64,000 nucleotides of DNA from Butyrivibrio sp. M55 (GCF_900116865.1 NZ_FPCD01000003.1:124001-188000), one strand, 5' to 3'. Counted from the first letter of the stretch, positions 1 to 9,550 are shown. Numbers and translations are program-made. Notes: generated from the sequence alone by a model not told the origin.

Positions 1-1888
1 TTGCCTTCTCTTTTTTTGCAGATATCACTTTATTCTTGTCAGAAATCTTCTGACCCACACCGGTTCTGGCTCTCTCAAGATCCTGCATTGACGCTCCCGG
101 GCCGGCTTTTCTAAATACTCTTATAGTTTCATCCGCAACATCCTTGGCTTCCTGCAGAATATCCCTTGCCTGTTCGTTAGCTTCCCTGATAATGTCATCG
201 CGCTGCTTATCAAGCTTGTCAGACTTCTCCTCAAGGCGCTTCTTGAGCTCCTCAACCTCTTTTTTGTATTCTGCGATCTCAAGCCTCTCGGACTCGATCG
301 TCTTTCTGCTCTTTTCAAGATCTGCAAGAAGATCCTCAAACTTTTTATCCTCAGTACTTATCTGCTCTTTTGCCGCATCGATAATTTCTTCGGAAAGACC
401 AAGCTTTGAAGAAATCGCAAAAGCATTACTCTTTCCGGGAATACCGATAAGAAGCCTGTATGTGGGCTTAAGTGACTCCACATCAAACTCGCAGCTTGCA
501 TTCTGCACACCATCAGTATTGAGCGCATAAACTTTAAGTTCACTGTAGTGCGTAGTTGCAAGCGTCCTGATATTCCTCTTATGAAGATCGTTAAGTATCG
601 AAATGGCAAGAGCCGCTCCCTCTGTGGGATCCGTTCCCGCACCAAGCTCATCAAAAAGACACAGCGAATTCTCGTCTGCATTTTTGAGGATTGAAACTGT
701 ATTTGTCATATGCGATGAAAACGTTGAAAGAGACTGCTCGATGCTCTGCTCGTCTCCTATATCCGCATACACTTCGTCGAACACCGAAAGCTCGGACCTG
801 TCACCTGCAGGTATCGCAAGTCCCGCCTGTCCCATTATGGTCAAAAGACCTACTGTCTTAAGCGTTACAGTCTTACCACCGGTATTGGGGCCCGTGATTA
901 TGAGCATTCCAAAGTCTTTTCCGGCATAAACATCTATCGGAACAACCTTGTTCTTGTCGATAAGAGGATGTCTGCCCTTCCTGATATCAAAATAGTGACG
1001 GTCGTTGAACACAGGCGGAATCGCATTGATCTCAAGCGCATATGATGCCTTGGCAAAAACAAAATCAAGATCCGTCATTATCTCAGAGTTATATCTGATA
1101 TCATTTACATGCTCCGAAACTTTTACGCTAAGCTCAGCAAGAATCTTATCAATCTCAGCACTTTCATGAAGCATAAGCTCTTTTAACTTGTTGTTGAGCT
1201 CAACCACTGCCGCAGGCTCGATAAAAAGAGTCGATCCCGAAGACGACTGGTCATGGACAAGTCCGTTTATCTGTGACTTATACTCCGCCTTAACAGGAAT
1301 ACAATATCTGTCTCCACGCATGGTAACGACCGCATCCTGAAGATATGTCCTCATGGATCCGTTTATCATTCTGCCAAGCTGCTCATGTATCCTGTCGTTG
1401 GTAAGCATAATATCGCGTCTGATATGCTTGAGCGCAGGGCTTGCATCAGAACTTATCTCATCTTCCGAAACAATGCATCTTCTGATTTCCTGCGCAACAA
1501 AAGTAAGAGGCTCCAAAAGCTCAAAGCTCTCTGAAAGAGAATCTCTTGATTCACCGTCTCTCTGCGGTCTTCCGTATGACTTTACCCTGTTTACGTTATC
1601 CAAAAAAGCCGCTACCTTGAGAAGGTTGGCCGCATCCAAAGAGCTTCCGATCTTGAGTGCCTTGAGAACACCTGTAAAATCCTTGTTGCCCCCAAAAGAA
1701 ACCGAACCTTTTTTGAATATCCTGTCGATTCCGTCTTTTGTCTTCTGCAGATTTTTTCTGATTTCTTTTATATCAGACGACGGTACAAGCTCCCTGCAAA
1801 GCTTCTTTCCGGGTTCTGAGCTTGCATGTTCCGTAAGTTTCTCTGTTATTTTATCGTACTCGAGTACGTGAAGTGCTTTCTGATTCAT
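1..1888 (-). CDS. mutS2: Endonuclease MutS2, C-terminus cut by the window edge
   Basis: The minus-strand frame reads from an ATG at 1888 (ribosome site AAGGA nine bases upstream) without a stop to the left edge, about 629 residues of a family usually near 780-800. It shows the MutS core and clamp region, a Walker A GPNTGGKT, a Walker B LCLFDELGAGTDP, and then a long charged coiled-coil linker rich in E, K and R. The nicking C-terminal Smr domain would lie outside the window. MutS2 lacks the mismatch-recognition domain of MutS; in Gram-positives it acts on branched DNA and on collided ribosomes. The gene is divergent from the HtrA-like gene, with a 138-bp gap. I am sure of the family; the exact cellular role here is inferred. 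Confidence 0.95.
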   Translation of the reverse strand, partial: MNQKALHVLEYDKITEKLTEHASSEPGKKLCRELVPSSDIKEIRKNLQKTKDGIDRIFKKGSVSFGGNKDFTGVLKALKIGSSLDAANLLKVAAFLDNVNRVKSYGRPQRDGESRDSLSESFELLEPLTFVAQEIRRCIVSEDEISSDASPALKHIRRDIMLTNDRIHEQLGRMINGSMRTYLQDAVVTMRGDRYCIPVKAEYKSQINGLVHDQSSSGSTLFIEPAAVVELNNKLKELMLHESAEIDKILAELSVKVSEHVNDIRYNSEIMTDLDFVFAKASYALEINAIPPVFNDRHYFDIRKGRHPLIDKNKVVPIDVYAGKDFGMLIITGPNTGGKTVTLKTVGLLTIMGQAGLAIPAGDRSELSVFDEVYADIGDEQSIEQSLSTFSSHMTNTVSILKNADENSLCLFDELGAGTDPTEGAALAISILNDLHKRNIRTLATTHYSELKVYALNTDGVQNASCEFDVESLKPTYRLLIGIPGKSNAFAISSKLGLSEEIIDAAKEQISTEDKKFEDLLADLEKSRKTIESERLEIAEYKKEVEELKKRLEEKSDKLDKQRDDIIREANEQARDILQEAKDVADETIRVFRKAGPGASMQDLERARTGVGQKISDKNKVISAKKEKA

Positions 1889-2026
1889 CCTATAGTCCTT
1901 AATACCACATCTTTTACACAATTATCCAAATTACAGTTTATCATTTATAAGACCCTGTGGCTAGTGTCCTACTAGTATTCAGCCGTAAAAGCGGATATAA
2001 TTGGAGAGTAAAACGGAGGAAATGAT

Positions 2027-3388
2027 ATGCCTTTTAATGATCAGGACGAGAACAAAAAAGATACCTCGTTTATAAGCGAAAAGATAAAACAGCGCCCCAT
2101 AAACAGAAAGAAACTTATACAAAGAACGATAATAACTGCTTCAATGGCAGTCGTATTCGGACTTGTTTCGTGTCTTACATTTCTTCTGCTACAGCCTCTT
2201 TTGAGTGACAAACTTTATCCCGAAAGCCAGCCCGAACCGATCACGCTCCCGGAAGAATCCGCCAGTGATGAGCTGACTCCCGAAGAAATGTTTGCAGACG
2301 ATAATGAAATTGCTGAAAATGAGGCTCAGATCAATGAAGAAAATCAGAAAAACCAGTTGGAAGAGGCTATTGCTTCCTACGCTTTAAACGGATCTGACTT
2401 TGCAAAAATAATGACGTCTTCTCTTAAAGGCGTAGCAGACGAAGCATCCAGAAGCATTGTAAGAGTAACCGGCGTTTCCAACAACACCGACTGGTTCAGC
2501 GACTCTTTTGAGAACAACGGTGCATCGGGAGTTATCGTTGCGGACAACGGAACGGCTCTTTTCATCCTTGTTCCGTCATCTGCAGTAAAAAATGCCAAGA
2601 ACATCAGGGTAACATTTAGTGATGAATCCATGGCTGATGCTGAGATGTGCCTTACCGACAACGTAACGAAACTGTGCGTTATCAGCGTCAAACTCTCATC
2701 CATGCAAGAATCCACCAAGGAAACGATAAAAATTGCAGATTTTGCAAATACCAATTTTACCAACCTGACAGCGGTTCCTGTTATTGCGATTGGAAGCCCC
2801 ACAGGTATTCAAAAATCTGTTTCTATCGGACTGATCACTTCTGATAAGTCTCCACTTTATCTGGCAGACTCAAATTATAAGATAATTACAACCGATATGC
2901 CCGGAAACAGCGACAGCACAGGCGCCATTATTGATTTAAACGGCAAGCTTCTCGGCATCATCGATATGACTCACAACAGTGAAGAAAACAAGAAAAATCG
3001 CAAAGTTTTGGAAAATCACATATCGGCGATAGCAATAACCGAGTTGAGAAACCTCATAGAGGACCTTTCCAACAAAAAACCTCGCGCTTATTTCGGTGTC
3101 TATGGCAAAAATATTCCTGCCGCAATACGTGATGAAATGAACATTCCCCAAGGAGCCTATGTTACTTCCACGGAAGAATCTTCACCCGCAAGAAAAGCAA
3201 TGATCCAGAGCGGTGACATCATAACAAAGCTCAATAACGAAGACGTTATCTCTTTTGACGCTTTTGTGAAAAAGCTTGCTGATTGCGCCCCGGATGATAT
3301 AATATCAGTTACTGTAATGAGACAATCAACCAAAGGTTATACAGAGATTAAAACGCAGGTTACGCTTGAAAGCGCAACTCACGATTAA
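2027..3388 (+). CDS. HtrA/DegP-like membrane-anchored protein with degenerate protease domain and PDZ
   Basis: The 453-residue protein has a basic cytoplasmic N-terminus, one membrane helix near residues 37-62, an acidic linker (about 65-115), a trypsin-like S1C fold (about 130-345) and a C-terminal PDZ domain (about 350-445, YFGVYGKNIP to TVMRQS). Aligned by eye to HtrA, the catalytic His of TNNHV falls on a Ser in LVPSSAV and the Asp of TDLAV falls on a Lys in TKLCV. A Ser in the DSTGA stretch may occupy the nucleophile position of GNSGGP. A working catalytic triad therefore looks absent, and a scaffolding or sensing role is more likely than proteolysis. Start ATG 2027 follows GGAGGA. It is 22 bp from yhaM and probably co-transcribed. 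Confidence 0.8.
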   Translation: MPFNDQDENKKDTSFISEKIKQRPINRKKLIQRTIITASMAVVFGLVSCLTFLLLQPLLSDKLYPESQPEPITLPEESASDELTPEEMFADDNEIAENEAQINEENQKNQLEEAIASYALNGSDFAKIMTSSLKGVADEASRSIVRVTGVSNNTDWFSDSFENNGASGVIVADNGTALFILVPSSAVKNAKNIRVTFSDESMADAEMCLTDNVTKLCVISVKLSSMQESTKETIKIADFANTNFTNLTAVPVIAIGSPTGIQKSVSIGLITSDKSPLYLADSNYKIITTDMPGNSDSTGAIIDLNGKLLGIIDMTHNSEENKKNRKVLENHISAIAITELRNLIEDLSNKKPRAYFGVYGKNIPAAIRDEMNIPQGAYVTSTEESSPARKAMIQSGDIITKLNNEDVISFDAFVKKLADCAPDDIISVTVMRQSTKGYTEIKTQVTLESATHD

Positions 3389-3410
3389 TTTTTTTAGAAA
3401 GAGGCTTTCA

Positions 3411-4358
3411 ATGAAATTTTTAAAAGACTTAAGACCCGGCGACAGAATAGCAGATATCTACATGTGCAAACACAAGTTAAGTGCCACCACTAAGAACGGA
3501 AAAGAGTATTTCTCCGTTACTCTTCAGGACAAGACAGGTACCGTGGATGCCAAGATATGGGAGCCCAACAGTGAAGGAATCGACGACTTCGACGACGCGG
3601 ACTATCTTGATATTTTCGGCGAAGTAACAAGTTTTAACGGCGCAATTCAGATCAACGTTAAACGTGCAAGAAAATGCCACGAAGGCGAGTACGATCCCGC
3701 GCTGTACCTTCCCGTATCATCTAAAGACAACGACGTAATGTACAAAGAACTTCTCGGAATAATCGGAACCATTGAAAATCCTTATCTCAAGAAGCTCTTG
3801 GAAGAATTCTTTGTACAGGACGAGGATTTTATAAACAAGTTCCGCAAATCAAGTGCAGCAAAAACTGTTCACCACGGCTTTATCGGCGGACTTTTGGAGC
3901 ACACTCTCAGCGTAACAAAGCTTTGCGATTACTACTGCAAGTCTTATCCCGTTCTCAAAAGAGATCTGCTCCTTACTGCAGCAATGTGCCACGATATCGG
4001 TAAAACAAGAGAGCTTAGCCTTTTCCCCACAAACGATTACACGGATGAAGGTCAGTTCCTTGGACATATCGTTATCGGTGCCGAGATGATAAACGATAAG
4101 GTAAAAAACATCAACGGCTTCCCTACTCTCTTAAAGCAAGAAATCATACACTGCATTCTTGCTCACCACGGAGAATACGAGTACGGTTCACCTAAAAAGC
4201 CTTCAATTATCGAAGCTGTAGCGCTCAACCTTGCAGATAACACCGACGCCAAGATGGAGACATTCACAGAGATACTGAACAACATAACAGAGCCCGGTTG
4301 GCAGGGATACAACAAGTTATTTGAAACAAATCTTTATGATTCGAAATTAGATATCTGA
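3411..4358 (+). CDS. yhaM: 3'-5' exoribonuclease YhaM family (OB-fold plus HD domain)
   Basis: The 315-residue protein has an N-terminal OB-fold nucleic-acid binding domain (about residues 10-90, starting LRPGDRIADIY) and a C-terminal HD phosphohydrolase domain with H-x-G-F-x-G-G-L-L-E-H followed by AAMCHDIGKTRE, the metal-binding His/Asp pattern of YhaM. YhaM trims RNA 3' ends in Firmicutes. An upstream in-frame ATG at 3366 exists, but it lies inside the HtrA-like gene. The ATG at 3411 has GAGG six bases before it and gives the MKFLKDLRPGDR start typical of the family. The gene ends against a strong hairpin shared with the convergent aminotransferase gene. Confidence 0.92.
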   Translation: MKFLKDLRPGDRIADIYMCKHKLSATTKNGKEYFSVTLQDKTGTVDAKIWEPNSEGIDDFDDADYLDIFGEVTSFNGAIQINVKRARKCHEGEYDPALYLPVSSKDNDVMYKELLGIIGTIENPYLKKLLEEFFVQDEDFINKFRKSSAAKTVHHGFIGGLLEHTLSVTKLCDYYCKSYPVLKRDLLLTAAMCHDIGKTRELSLFPTNDYTDEGQFLGHIVIGAEMINDKVKNINGFPTLLKQEIIHCILAHHGEYEYGSPKKPSIIEAVALNLADNTDAKMETFTEILNNITEPGWQGYNKLFETNLYDSKLDI

Positions 4359-4374
4359 TCATGATAGAACAAAA

Positions 4375-4406
4375 CCCCGAAGGAAAATTCCTTCGGGGTA
4401 TTTTTT
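4375..4406. terminator. Bidirectional intrinsic terminator
   Basis: An 11-bp perfect stem (CCCCGAAGGAA against TTCCTTCGGGG) with a 2-base loop is followed by a T-run on the plus strand and by TTTTGTT on the minus strand. It sits between the convergent yhaM and aminotransferase genes and overlaps the stop codon of the latter. Confidence 0.9.
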
Positions 4407-5562
4407 ATAATCTTGATATGAAGTTTTCAAGTCTCTCCATTGCAGCCTTAAGATTCTCCAGCGAATATGCATATGATATTCTGATATATCCTTCTCCGCA
4501 GTCACCAAAAGCTGTTCCGGGAACAACCGCAAGCTTCTCTTCTTTGAGTAGTCTCGTACAGAAATCATCACTTGTCATTCCAAATTTCTTAATGCAAGGG
4601 AACACATAAAATGCTCCATATGGCTCAAAACAAGGAAGTCCGATACGCTTAAACTCGTTAAGAAGATATCTTCTTCTGTGGTTGTACTGCTCACGCATCA
4701 TCTTTACATCATCATCGCCATTTTTGAGTGCCTCTACCGCAGCATACTGGCTGGTTGTCGGAGCACACATAATTGCAAACTGATGAATCTTGACCATCTG
4801 CGCCATGATTTCTTCAGGGCCGCAAGCGTATCCAAGTCTCCAACCGGTCATGGCATATGCCTTAGAGAAACCGTTTATCAAAATAGTTCTCTCTTTCATT
4901 CCGGGAAGTGAAACAATAGATACATGCTTTCCCTTGTATGTAAGTTCTCCGTATATTTCGTCGGAAATGATATAGAGATCTTTTTCTCTTACAACTTCTG
5001 CGATCTTTTCAAGATCCTCTTTTTCCATAACCGCACCTGTCGGGTTATTGGGGAATGGAAGTACCAGAATCTTGGTCTTGTCCGTTACCTTCTCAAGAAC
5101 TTCTTCTGCTGTAAGTCTGAACTCATTTTCTTCCTTAAGCTCGATTATAACAGGCTTTGCATCGGCAAGTATTGCACAGGGCTCGTATGAAACATAGCTG
5201 GGCTGAGGAATGAGAACCTCATCTCCCGGATCTACCATTGCTCTGAGCGCAAGGTCGATTGCTTCAGATCCACCTACCGTTACAAAAATCTCTTTTATCG
5301 GATCATAGGTCACTCCCTGAGTTCTCTTGATATACTCAGAAACTTCTGTCCTAAGCTCCTTTAATCCGGAGTTGGAAGTATAGAATGTTCTTCCCTTCTC
5401 CAGTGAATAGATGCCCTCATCTCTTATATGCCAGGGTGTGTCAAAATCAGGCTCTCCCACCCCCAGTGATATTGCCCCCTCTGTTTCCTGAACAATGTCA
5501 AAAAACTTTCTGATGCCCGAGGGCTTTATATCAACAATCTTCTTACCTATCGGATTTCTCAT
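4405..5562 (-). CDS. Class I/II pyridoxal-phosphate aminotransferase
   Basis: This 385-residue fold-type I aminotransferase has the family landmarks in order: SLGVGEPDFDTPWHI near the N-terminus, PNNPTGAV, the SDEIYGELTY aspartate/tyrosine pair, the lysine motif GFSKAYAMTGWRLGY and an RISYAYS arginine near the C-terminus. It resembles the AspC/PatA group that acts on aspartate, alanine or aromatic amino acids; the substrate cannot be read from sequence. Its ATG overlaps the stop of the upstream Lrp/AsnC regulator by 4 bp (ATGA), so the two are translationally coupled and the regulator probably senses a substrate or product amino acid. Confidence 0.92.
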   Translation of the reverse strand: MRNPIGKKIVDIKPSGIRKFFDIVQETEGAISLGVGEPDFDTPWHIRDEGIYSLEKGRTFYTSNSGLKELRTEVSEYIKRTQGVTYDPIKEIFVTVGGSEAIDLALRAMVDPGDEVLIPQPSYVSYEPCAILADAKPVIIELKEENEFRLTAEEVLEKVTDKTKILVLPFPNNPTGAVMEKEDLEKIAEVVREKDLYIISDEIYGELTYKGKHVSIVSLPGMKERTILINGFSKAYAMTGWRLGYACGPEEIMAQMVKIHQFAIMCAPTTSQYAAVEALKNGDDDVKMMREQYNHRRRYLLNEFKRIGLPCFEPYGAFYVFPCIKKFGMTSDDFCTRLLKEEKLAVVPGTAFGDCGEGYIRISYAYSLENLKAAMERLENFISRL

Positions 5563-6047
5563 GGTGTTATCTTCTCCCTTGTGTCTTCGTACTTTCTGGT
5601 CAGTATTGTTCCGTGATCCTTGTATTTCTTGAGAATAAAGTGTGTCGCGGTACTGAGCACAGTATCAAGTGTAGCAAGCTTATTGTTTACAAAGCCCGCC
5701 ACTTCCTGCAGAGTTTTACCTTCAAGAATTACCATAAGGTCAAAACCTCCGCTCATGAGATAGACACTCTTAACTTCGGGATATTTGTATATTCTCTCTG
5801 CGATGCTATCAAAACCAAGACCTCTCTGAGGTGTAACCTTAACTTCGATAAGGGCATTCACCTTATCAATGCTTGTCTTTGACCAATCAACCATTGTATG
5901 ATAACCGCAAATTACGCCTTCGTCCTCAAGGGCTTTAAGCTCATTTGCGACTGTTATTTCTTCTGAACCGATAAGAACGCTAAGTTCCTTAACATCTATA
6001 CGGCTGTTTTTCTCAATAATTGTTAAAATTTCTTCTCTGATGCTCAT
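5559..6047 (-). CDS. Lrp/AsnC family transcriptional regulator
   Basis: The 162-residue protein has an N-terminal winged helix-turn-helix (about residues 1-60, IIEKNSRIDVKELSVLIG) and a C-terminal RAM/AsnC ligand-binding domain (about 65-150) containing the VKSVYLMSGGFDLMVILEG strand-turn pattern. Lrp/AsnC proteins form dimers and octamers that respond to amino acids and often regulate their own operon. It is the first gene of a two-gene unit with the aminotransferase (4-bp overlap). The start ATG at 6047 is preceded by GGAGG/GGAGA. The effector is unknown. Confidence 0.92.
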   Translation of the reverse strand: MSIREEILTIIEKNSRIDVKELSVLIGSEEITVANELKALEDEGVICGYHTMVDWSKTSIDKVNALIEVKVTPQRGLGFDSIAERIYKYPEVKSVYLMSGGFDLMVILEGKTLQEVAGFVNNKLATLDTVLSTATHFILKKYKDHGTILTRKYEDTREKITP

Positions 6048-6115
6048 AACTTATCTCCATCCTCCTGTTAATCATCCCGATATATATAATACTACAAAAA
6101 TCGGTTTCTGAGCAT

Positions 6116-7096
6116 TTATCCCAGTATTTTATGTATCATGTCGCATCCCGGCATCTCCAGAAACCTTGATTCATCAGCATTTGTGATAATCTTGTCGTTT
6201 CCACTTTTTAGATATCCGACAACTTTCGCGGGTATTCCCTCTTTTTCCAGCTCTGCAACCAGTCTGTCTCCGTCTTCACACGCAAAAAGAAGTGCACCTC
6301 CCGACAAAAGCTGATATGGATTTATCTCATAAAACTCGCAGATTTCTACCGTTTCCTGTCGTATCGGAATACTTTTTAAATCCACGCAAAGTCCGGTTCC
6401 GGCACGCTCTGCGATATCCCAAAGTGAGGCATATACTCCCCCATTCGAAATATCGGTAACAGCGACTGCACCGGACTTAATGGCGACTGCGGCCTCTTTC
6501 GCCACATTAAGATAATTCTTAAAATCAATCGCATCTCTGATAAAAGGATCGGGATATTTGGCACAAAGCTCTTCATGTCCCTGCTGCGCCAACATTGCTG
6601 TTCCTTCAAGCCCTATCCACTTTGTAATAACAAGTGCCAGACCTTCTTTAAGATTGTCATTCTTGCCTATATCAAAACCGGCATCCTTCGTAGTTCCTAC
6701 GCAGTTTGCTGTTATAACAGGCCTTGTAACTGCACTTGTTACCTCTGTATGTCCGCCCGCATAGGTAACTCCATACTCATTGCATGCCGCTATTATGTCC
6801 CTTACGATTTCTTTTAACTGTTTTTCCTCAGTCTCCTCGGGAAGAAGAATCGACACAGTCACATGTGAAGGCTTGATTCCATGAATGACAAGATTTCCGA
6901 TTGCTTTCATAGCCGCATAATAACCTGCACATGCGACATTTTCAGTAACCGGACATACTGCGGAGTAAACCCTCTCAGACTCAGAAAAAGCGCAGTCTGT
7001 CCCTACAGCTGCGCTAGTCTCTTTTTTATGTTCTGTTTTTATCAATTTCAACACGGATCTCTTAAGAGTATTCTCTGAAATTTTGCCTATCTTCAT
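6116..7096 (-). CDS. AIR synthase-related (HypE/PurM-fold) protein
   Basis: The 326-residue protein follows the two-domain AIR-synthase fold. The N-terminal half (about 1-145) contains AIGNLVIHGIKPSHVTVSILLP and the AGGHTEVTSAV glycine-histidine motif. The C-terminal half contains VTDISNGGVYASLWDIAERAG and LLSGGALLFACEDGD. These match the PurM/HypE/ThiL/SelD superfamily, whose members bind ATP. It lacks the C-terminal Pro-Arg-x-Cys tail of HypE and has no hydrogenase-maturation neighbours, so it is a stand-alone family member of unknown substrate. It starts 24 bp after the VanW gene with GGAGAAGGC before the ATG, so the two likely share a transcript. Confidence 0.82.
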   Translation of the reverse strand: MKIGKISENTLKRSVLKLIKTEHKKETSAAVGTDCAFSESERVYSAVCPVTENVACAGYYAAMKAIGNLVIHGIKPSHVTVSILLPEETEEKQLKEIVRDIIAACNEYGVTYAGGHTEVTSAVTRPVITANCVGTTKDAGFDIGKNDNLKEGLALVITKWIGLEGTAMLAQQGHEELCAKYPDPFIRDAIDFKNYLNVAKEAAVAIKSGAVAVTDISNGGVYASLWDIAERAGTGLCVDLKSIPIRQETVEICEFYEINPYQLLSGGALLFACEDGDRLVAELEKEGIPAKVVGYLKSGNDKIITNADESRFLEMPGCDMIHKILG

Positions 7097-7120
7097 GCCT
7101 TCTCCGAGTTTCGATATTTA

Positions 7121-8770
7121 TTAGCCTTCGCTTAATACTTTCTTCTTCTTTTCCTTTGATTCTGCAACAGGCTTATCATTTCTTGCCTCTGCTCCCTCAA
7201 GCTCTGAATCTGTAGTAGCAGTCTTCTTTTTATCAGCATCTGATTCTGTGGTTGCACTTGCTGTTACAGTCTTCTTCTTACCAAGCTCCTGTGCAACATT
7301 ACGTACAGTCTTAATTTCTTTAGTCTCCATTGCTACCTTAAGCTCATCAATATCAGCCTGTGTTGCACCCTTTGTTCCAACCATGATGATTCTGGGAACC
7401 ATGTTGTATGTGCTTGTATTGATTATCTTTGTTGCAGATTCAACACCATCTTCCTCAACAACCTTGCAAAGCTGAGACTTATATCCAAGGTGAGCAGACT
7501 GCATTCCAACATAACCAAGTGCCTGTGAAGGATCTGTCATGTACTTGTCTTCTGAAGCAGGAGTCTTATCAAGAATAATGCTCTTGTATGTAACTTTTCT
7601 TCCTGCAGGTCTGTTGTCATGTCCATAAATTGTAAATGTGACATGCTTATCAGGTGTGCAGATAGCCTCAATATAAATAGGCGAATCTGTATTATTTCTA
7701 AACTTGAAATCCTTACCGCCTGACTGCGCAATAGCAGCGTCTGCAGAAGGCTCAACGTAAGATACGATCATTGAATGATTATGTCTCTCTGTAACGTCAA
7801 GTTCTGCCAAAAGAACTGCGTTATAAAGAGTTGATGATACCTGACAGATACCACCACCGATACTCTCAACAACAAGACCGTTCAAATATGAACCGGCCGG
7901 ATAATAACCATTTTCCTCACTGAATGGTGTGATTGTATCAAGAATTGAAAGCTCCTGGCCGGGCTCAAGTCTGATTCCGTCCAAAAGGGCGCACGCATTT
8001 TCAATATTTGCACTTCTTGCGGCACCTGAATCTCTGTATCCTGTAGTGTATGTTCCTAGAACATCACTCATTTTCTGTAATTCATCTAAATTTTTGAAAG
8101 CATCAACAGTCTTTACTGCAAGCTCAACCTCATTGTTTTCGGGAGTCCATGAATTGGCAATAAAATCCTTGATGATTGCTTTGGATTCATCAGAATTAAC
8201 GATGTATGCTGTCATTCCTGATGTCTGCTTATCGCCTTCACCTTCCTTACGAGCCTGTTCTCTTTTATCCTTGTTGACCTTTTTAGCTTTTTCTTCTTTC
8301 TCTTTTTCCTTCTCAAGGTCTATCTTTTCCAGATTTTCATTGAATTCCGTATTACATTTACGGATTATCGTTGTAAGGGCTTCGTCATCAATACCATAAT
8401 CGATATCGAACTTAACGGCATTCTCTTCAACATCCTTGCCTTCTTTGTATCTCTCTACTACGTTGCCTTCGTGTCCAACGGCATACGCATCCTTGACAAC
8501 ATCAGGGTTACCCCATGATATTCCCAAATCTGAGCCCTTAACCGGAATCTTTTTTCCGTTTCCACCTGTGAGAATCAATTCACCATCAACTACTTCTTTT
8601 ACCTTGTTGGCAACAGCCTCCTTAGCTTCTTCGATCGTCATCCCAGACGCGTCGATGTCCCCGATCATTACGCCCTTTGCTATCGTGTTGCTTGCAGCCG
8701 AAACCTGTGCCACCGGAACAGCTGCCAAAGTAAGTACCGAAAGAGCGAGTCCGCAAAAAAATCTCTTCAT
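7121..8770 (-). CDS. Secreted VanW family protein
   Basis: The 549-residue protein has a classical signal peptide (MKRFFCGLALSVLTLAAVPV, then AQVSAA). A peptidoglycan-binding-like region (GVMIGDIDASGMTIEEAKEAV) follows, then a lysine/glutamate-rich insert (about 150-185) and the VanW domain. The VanW domain is marked by LGTYTTGYRDSGAARSANI, the glycine-rich GLVVESIGGGICQVSSTLYN and AELDVTERHNHSMIVSYVEPSADAA. The last 60 residues are Ala/Thr/Lys-rich and probably disordered. VanW proteins are linked to the cell wall, but their biochemistry is not settled. The gene is monocistronic or leads an operon with the AIR-synthase-like gene and is divergent from the small protein at 8882. Confidence 0.9.
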   Translation of the reverse strand: MKRFFCGLALSVLTLAAVPVAQVSAASNTIAKGVMIGDIDASGMTIEEAKEAVANKVKEVVDGELILTGGNGKKIPVKGSDLGISWGNPDVVKDAYAVGHEGNVVERYKEGKDVEENAVKFDIDYGIDDEALTTIIRKCNTEFNENLEKIDLEKEKEKEEKAKKVNKDKREQARKEGEGDKQTSGMTAYIVNSDESKAIIKDFIANSWTPENNEVELAVKTVDAFKNLDELQKMSDVLGTYTTGYRDSGAARSANIENACALLDGIRLEPGQELSILDTITPFSEENGYYPAGSYLNGLVVESIGGGICQVSSTLYNAVLLAELDVTERHNHSMIVSYVEPSADAAIAQSGGKDFKFRNNTDSPIYIEAICTPDKHVTFTIYGHDNRPAGRKVTYKSIILDKTPASEDKYMTDPSQALGYVGMQSAHLGYKSQLCKVVEEDGVESATKIINTSTYNMVPRIIMVGTKGATQADIDELKVAMETKEIKTVRNVAQELGKKKTVTASATTESDADKKKTATTDSELEGAEARNDKPVAESKEKKKKVLSEG

Positions 8771-8881
8771 AATACTTCCACTTCCTACTTTCCTTTTGTC
8801 CTAATTTGTCCTATAAGCGTTATTTTGTGCTAAAATTGTACGTGAAAAACTATCAAATGTGTTTATGGAAGGTAATTATAG

Positions 8882-9550
8882 ATGAAATTTCCCTTTTTAG
8901 CAAGTATTATTATTGTCGCATTTTTTTTTAATATTAGCATGCGTCGAGTTAGCAGAAAAGAAGAGGCTCGCGAGATGAGCTTCTGGGAAAAAGAACGAAA
9001 ATCCAACAATGTCAGAAGAAAAAGTCTTGAAAATCTTGATTATATCTGCATTCCCGTAGACGTTCTTCCGTTCGGAACATGCGGAAGCAACAAAGAACTG
9101 GAAAATTCTGAACAAAATGTGCTCGCACTGAAGGATGAAAAGATTGTCAATCTCACGGGAATCACCAACACCGATCTAAAGCTCGAGTACGGAACCGCCA
9201 ATATTACTGAGCTTTCACTCTACGATCAAAACTACACCGCTCTTGTTCGTGCACTTCAAAACTGGGGCAAGGCTCTTTACGATGCAGGACGCTACGAGGA
9301 CGCAACCAAAGTTCTTGAGTTTGCCGTAAAGACCAGATCGGATATCACCGCAACTTATAAACTCCTGATCGACATGTACAAGACAAAATTATTTCTGAGT
9401 GCTCCCGAGATTGAAAAAAAGATTAATTCATTAATTCCTATAGCAGATAATCTTAACTCACTTAGCAGACTAACAATTCTTAAGCTTCTCGGATGTGATG
9501 TGACAACCGACAAAAAACACGCTTCTGCTCATAAGATTAATGCCACTTAA
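8882..9550 (+). CDS. Membrane-anchored hypothetical protein with TPR-like C-terminal half
   Basis: I do not recognise a named family. The 222-residue product begins with a hydrophobic anchor (about residues 4-18, FLASIIIVAFFF) followed by a strongly basic and charged stretch (20-50), which suggests a single inner-membrane helix with the rest in the cytoplasm. Residues about 110-200 (LVRALQNWGKALYDAGRYED onwards) have the A/Y/G spacing of tetratricopeptide helices, a protein-binding fold. The start ATG follows GGAAGG at nine bases. It is divergent from the VanW gene and ends before a large hairpin. Confidence 0.7.
   Translation: MKFPFLASIIIVAFFFNISMRRVSRKEEAREMSFWEKERKSNNVRRKSLENLDYICIPVDVLPFGTCGSNKELENSEQNVLALKDEKIVNLTGITNTDLKLEYGTANITELSLYDQNYTALVRALQNWGKALYDAGRYEDATKVLEFAVKTRSDITATYKLLIDMYKTKLFLSAPEIEKKINSLIPIADNLNSLSRLTILKLLGCDVTTDKKHASAHKINAT

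Noticed and set aside
7121-8770. Lysine/glutamate-rich insert of the VanW protein as a frameshift
   Set aside because: The frame and the VanW motifs continue intact on both sides, so it is a low-complexity insert.
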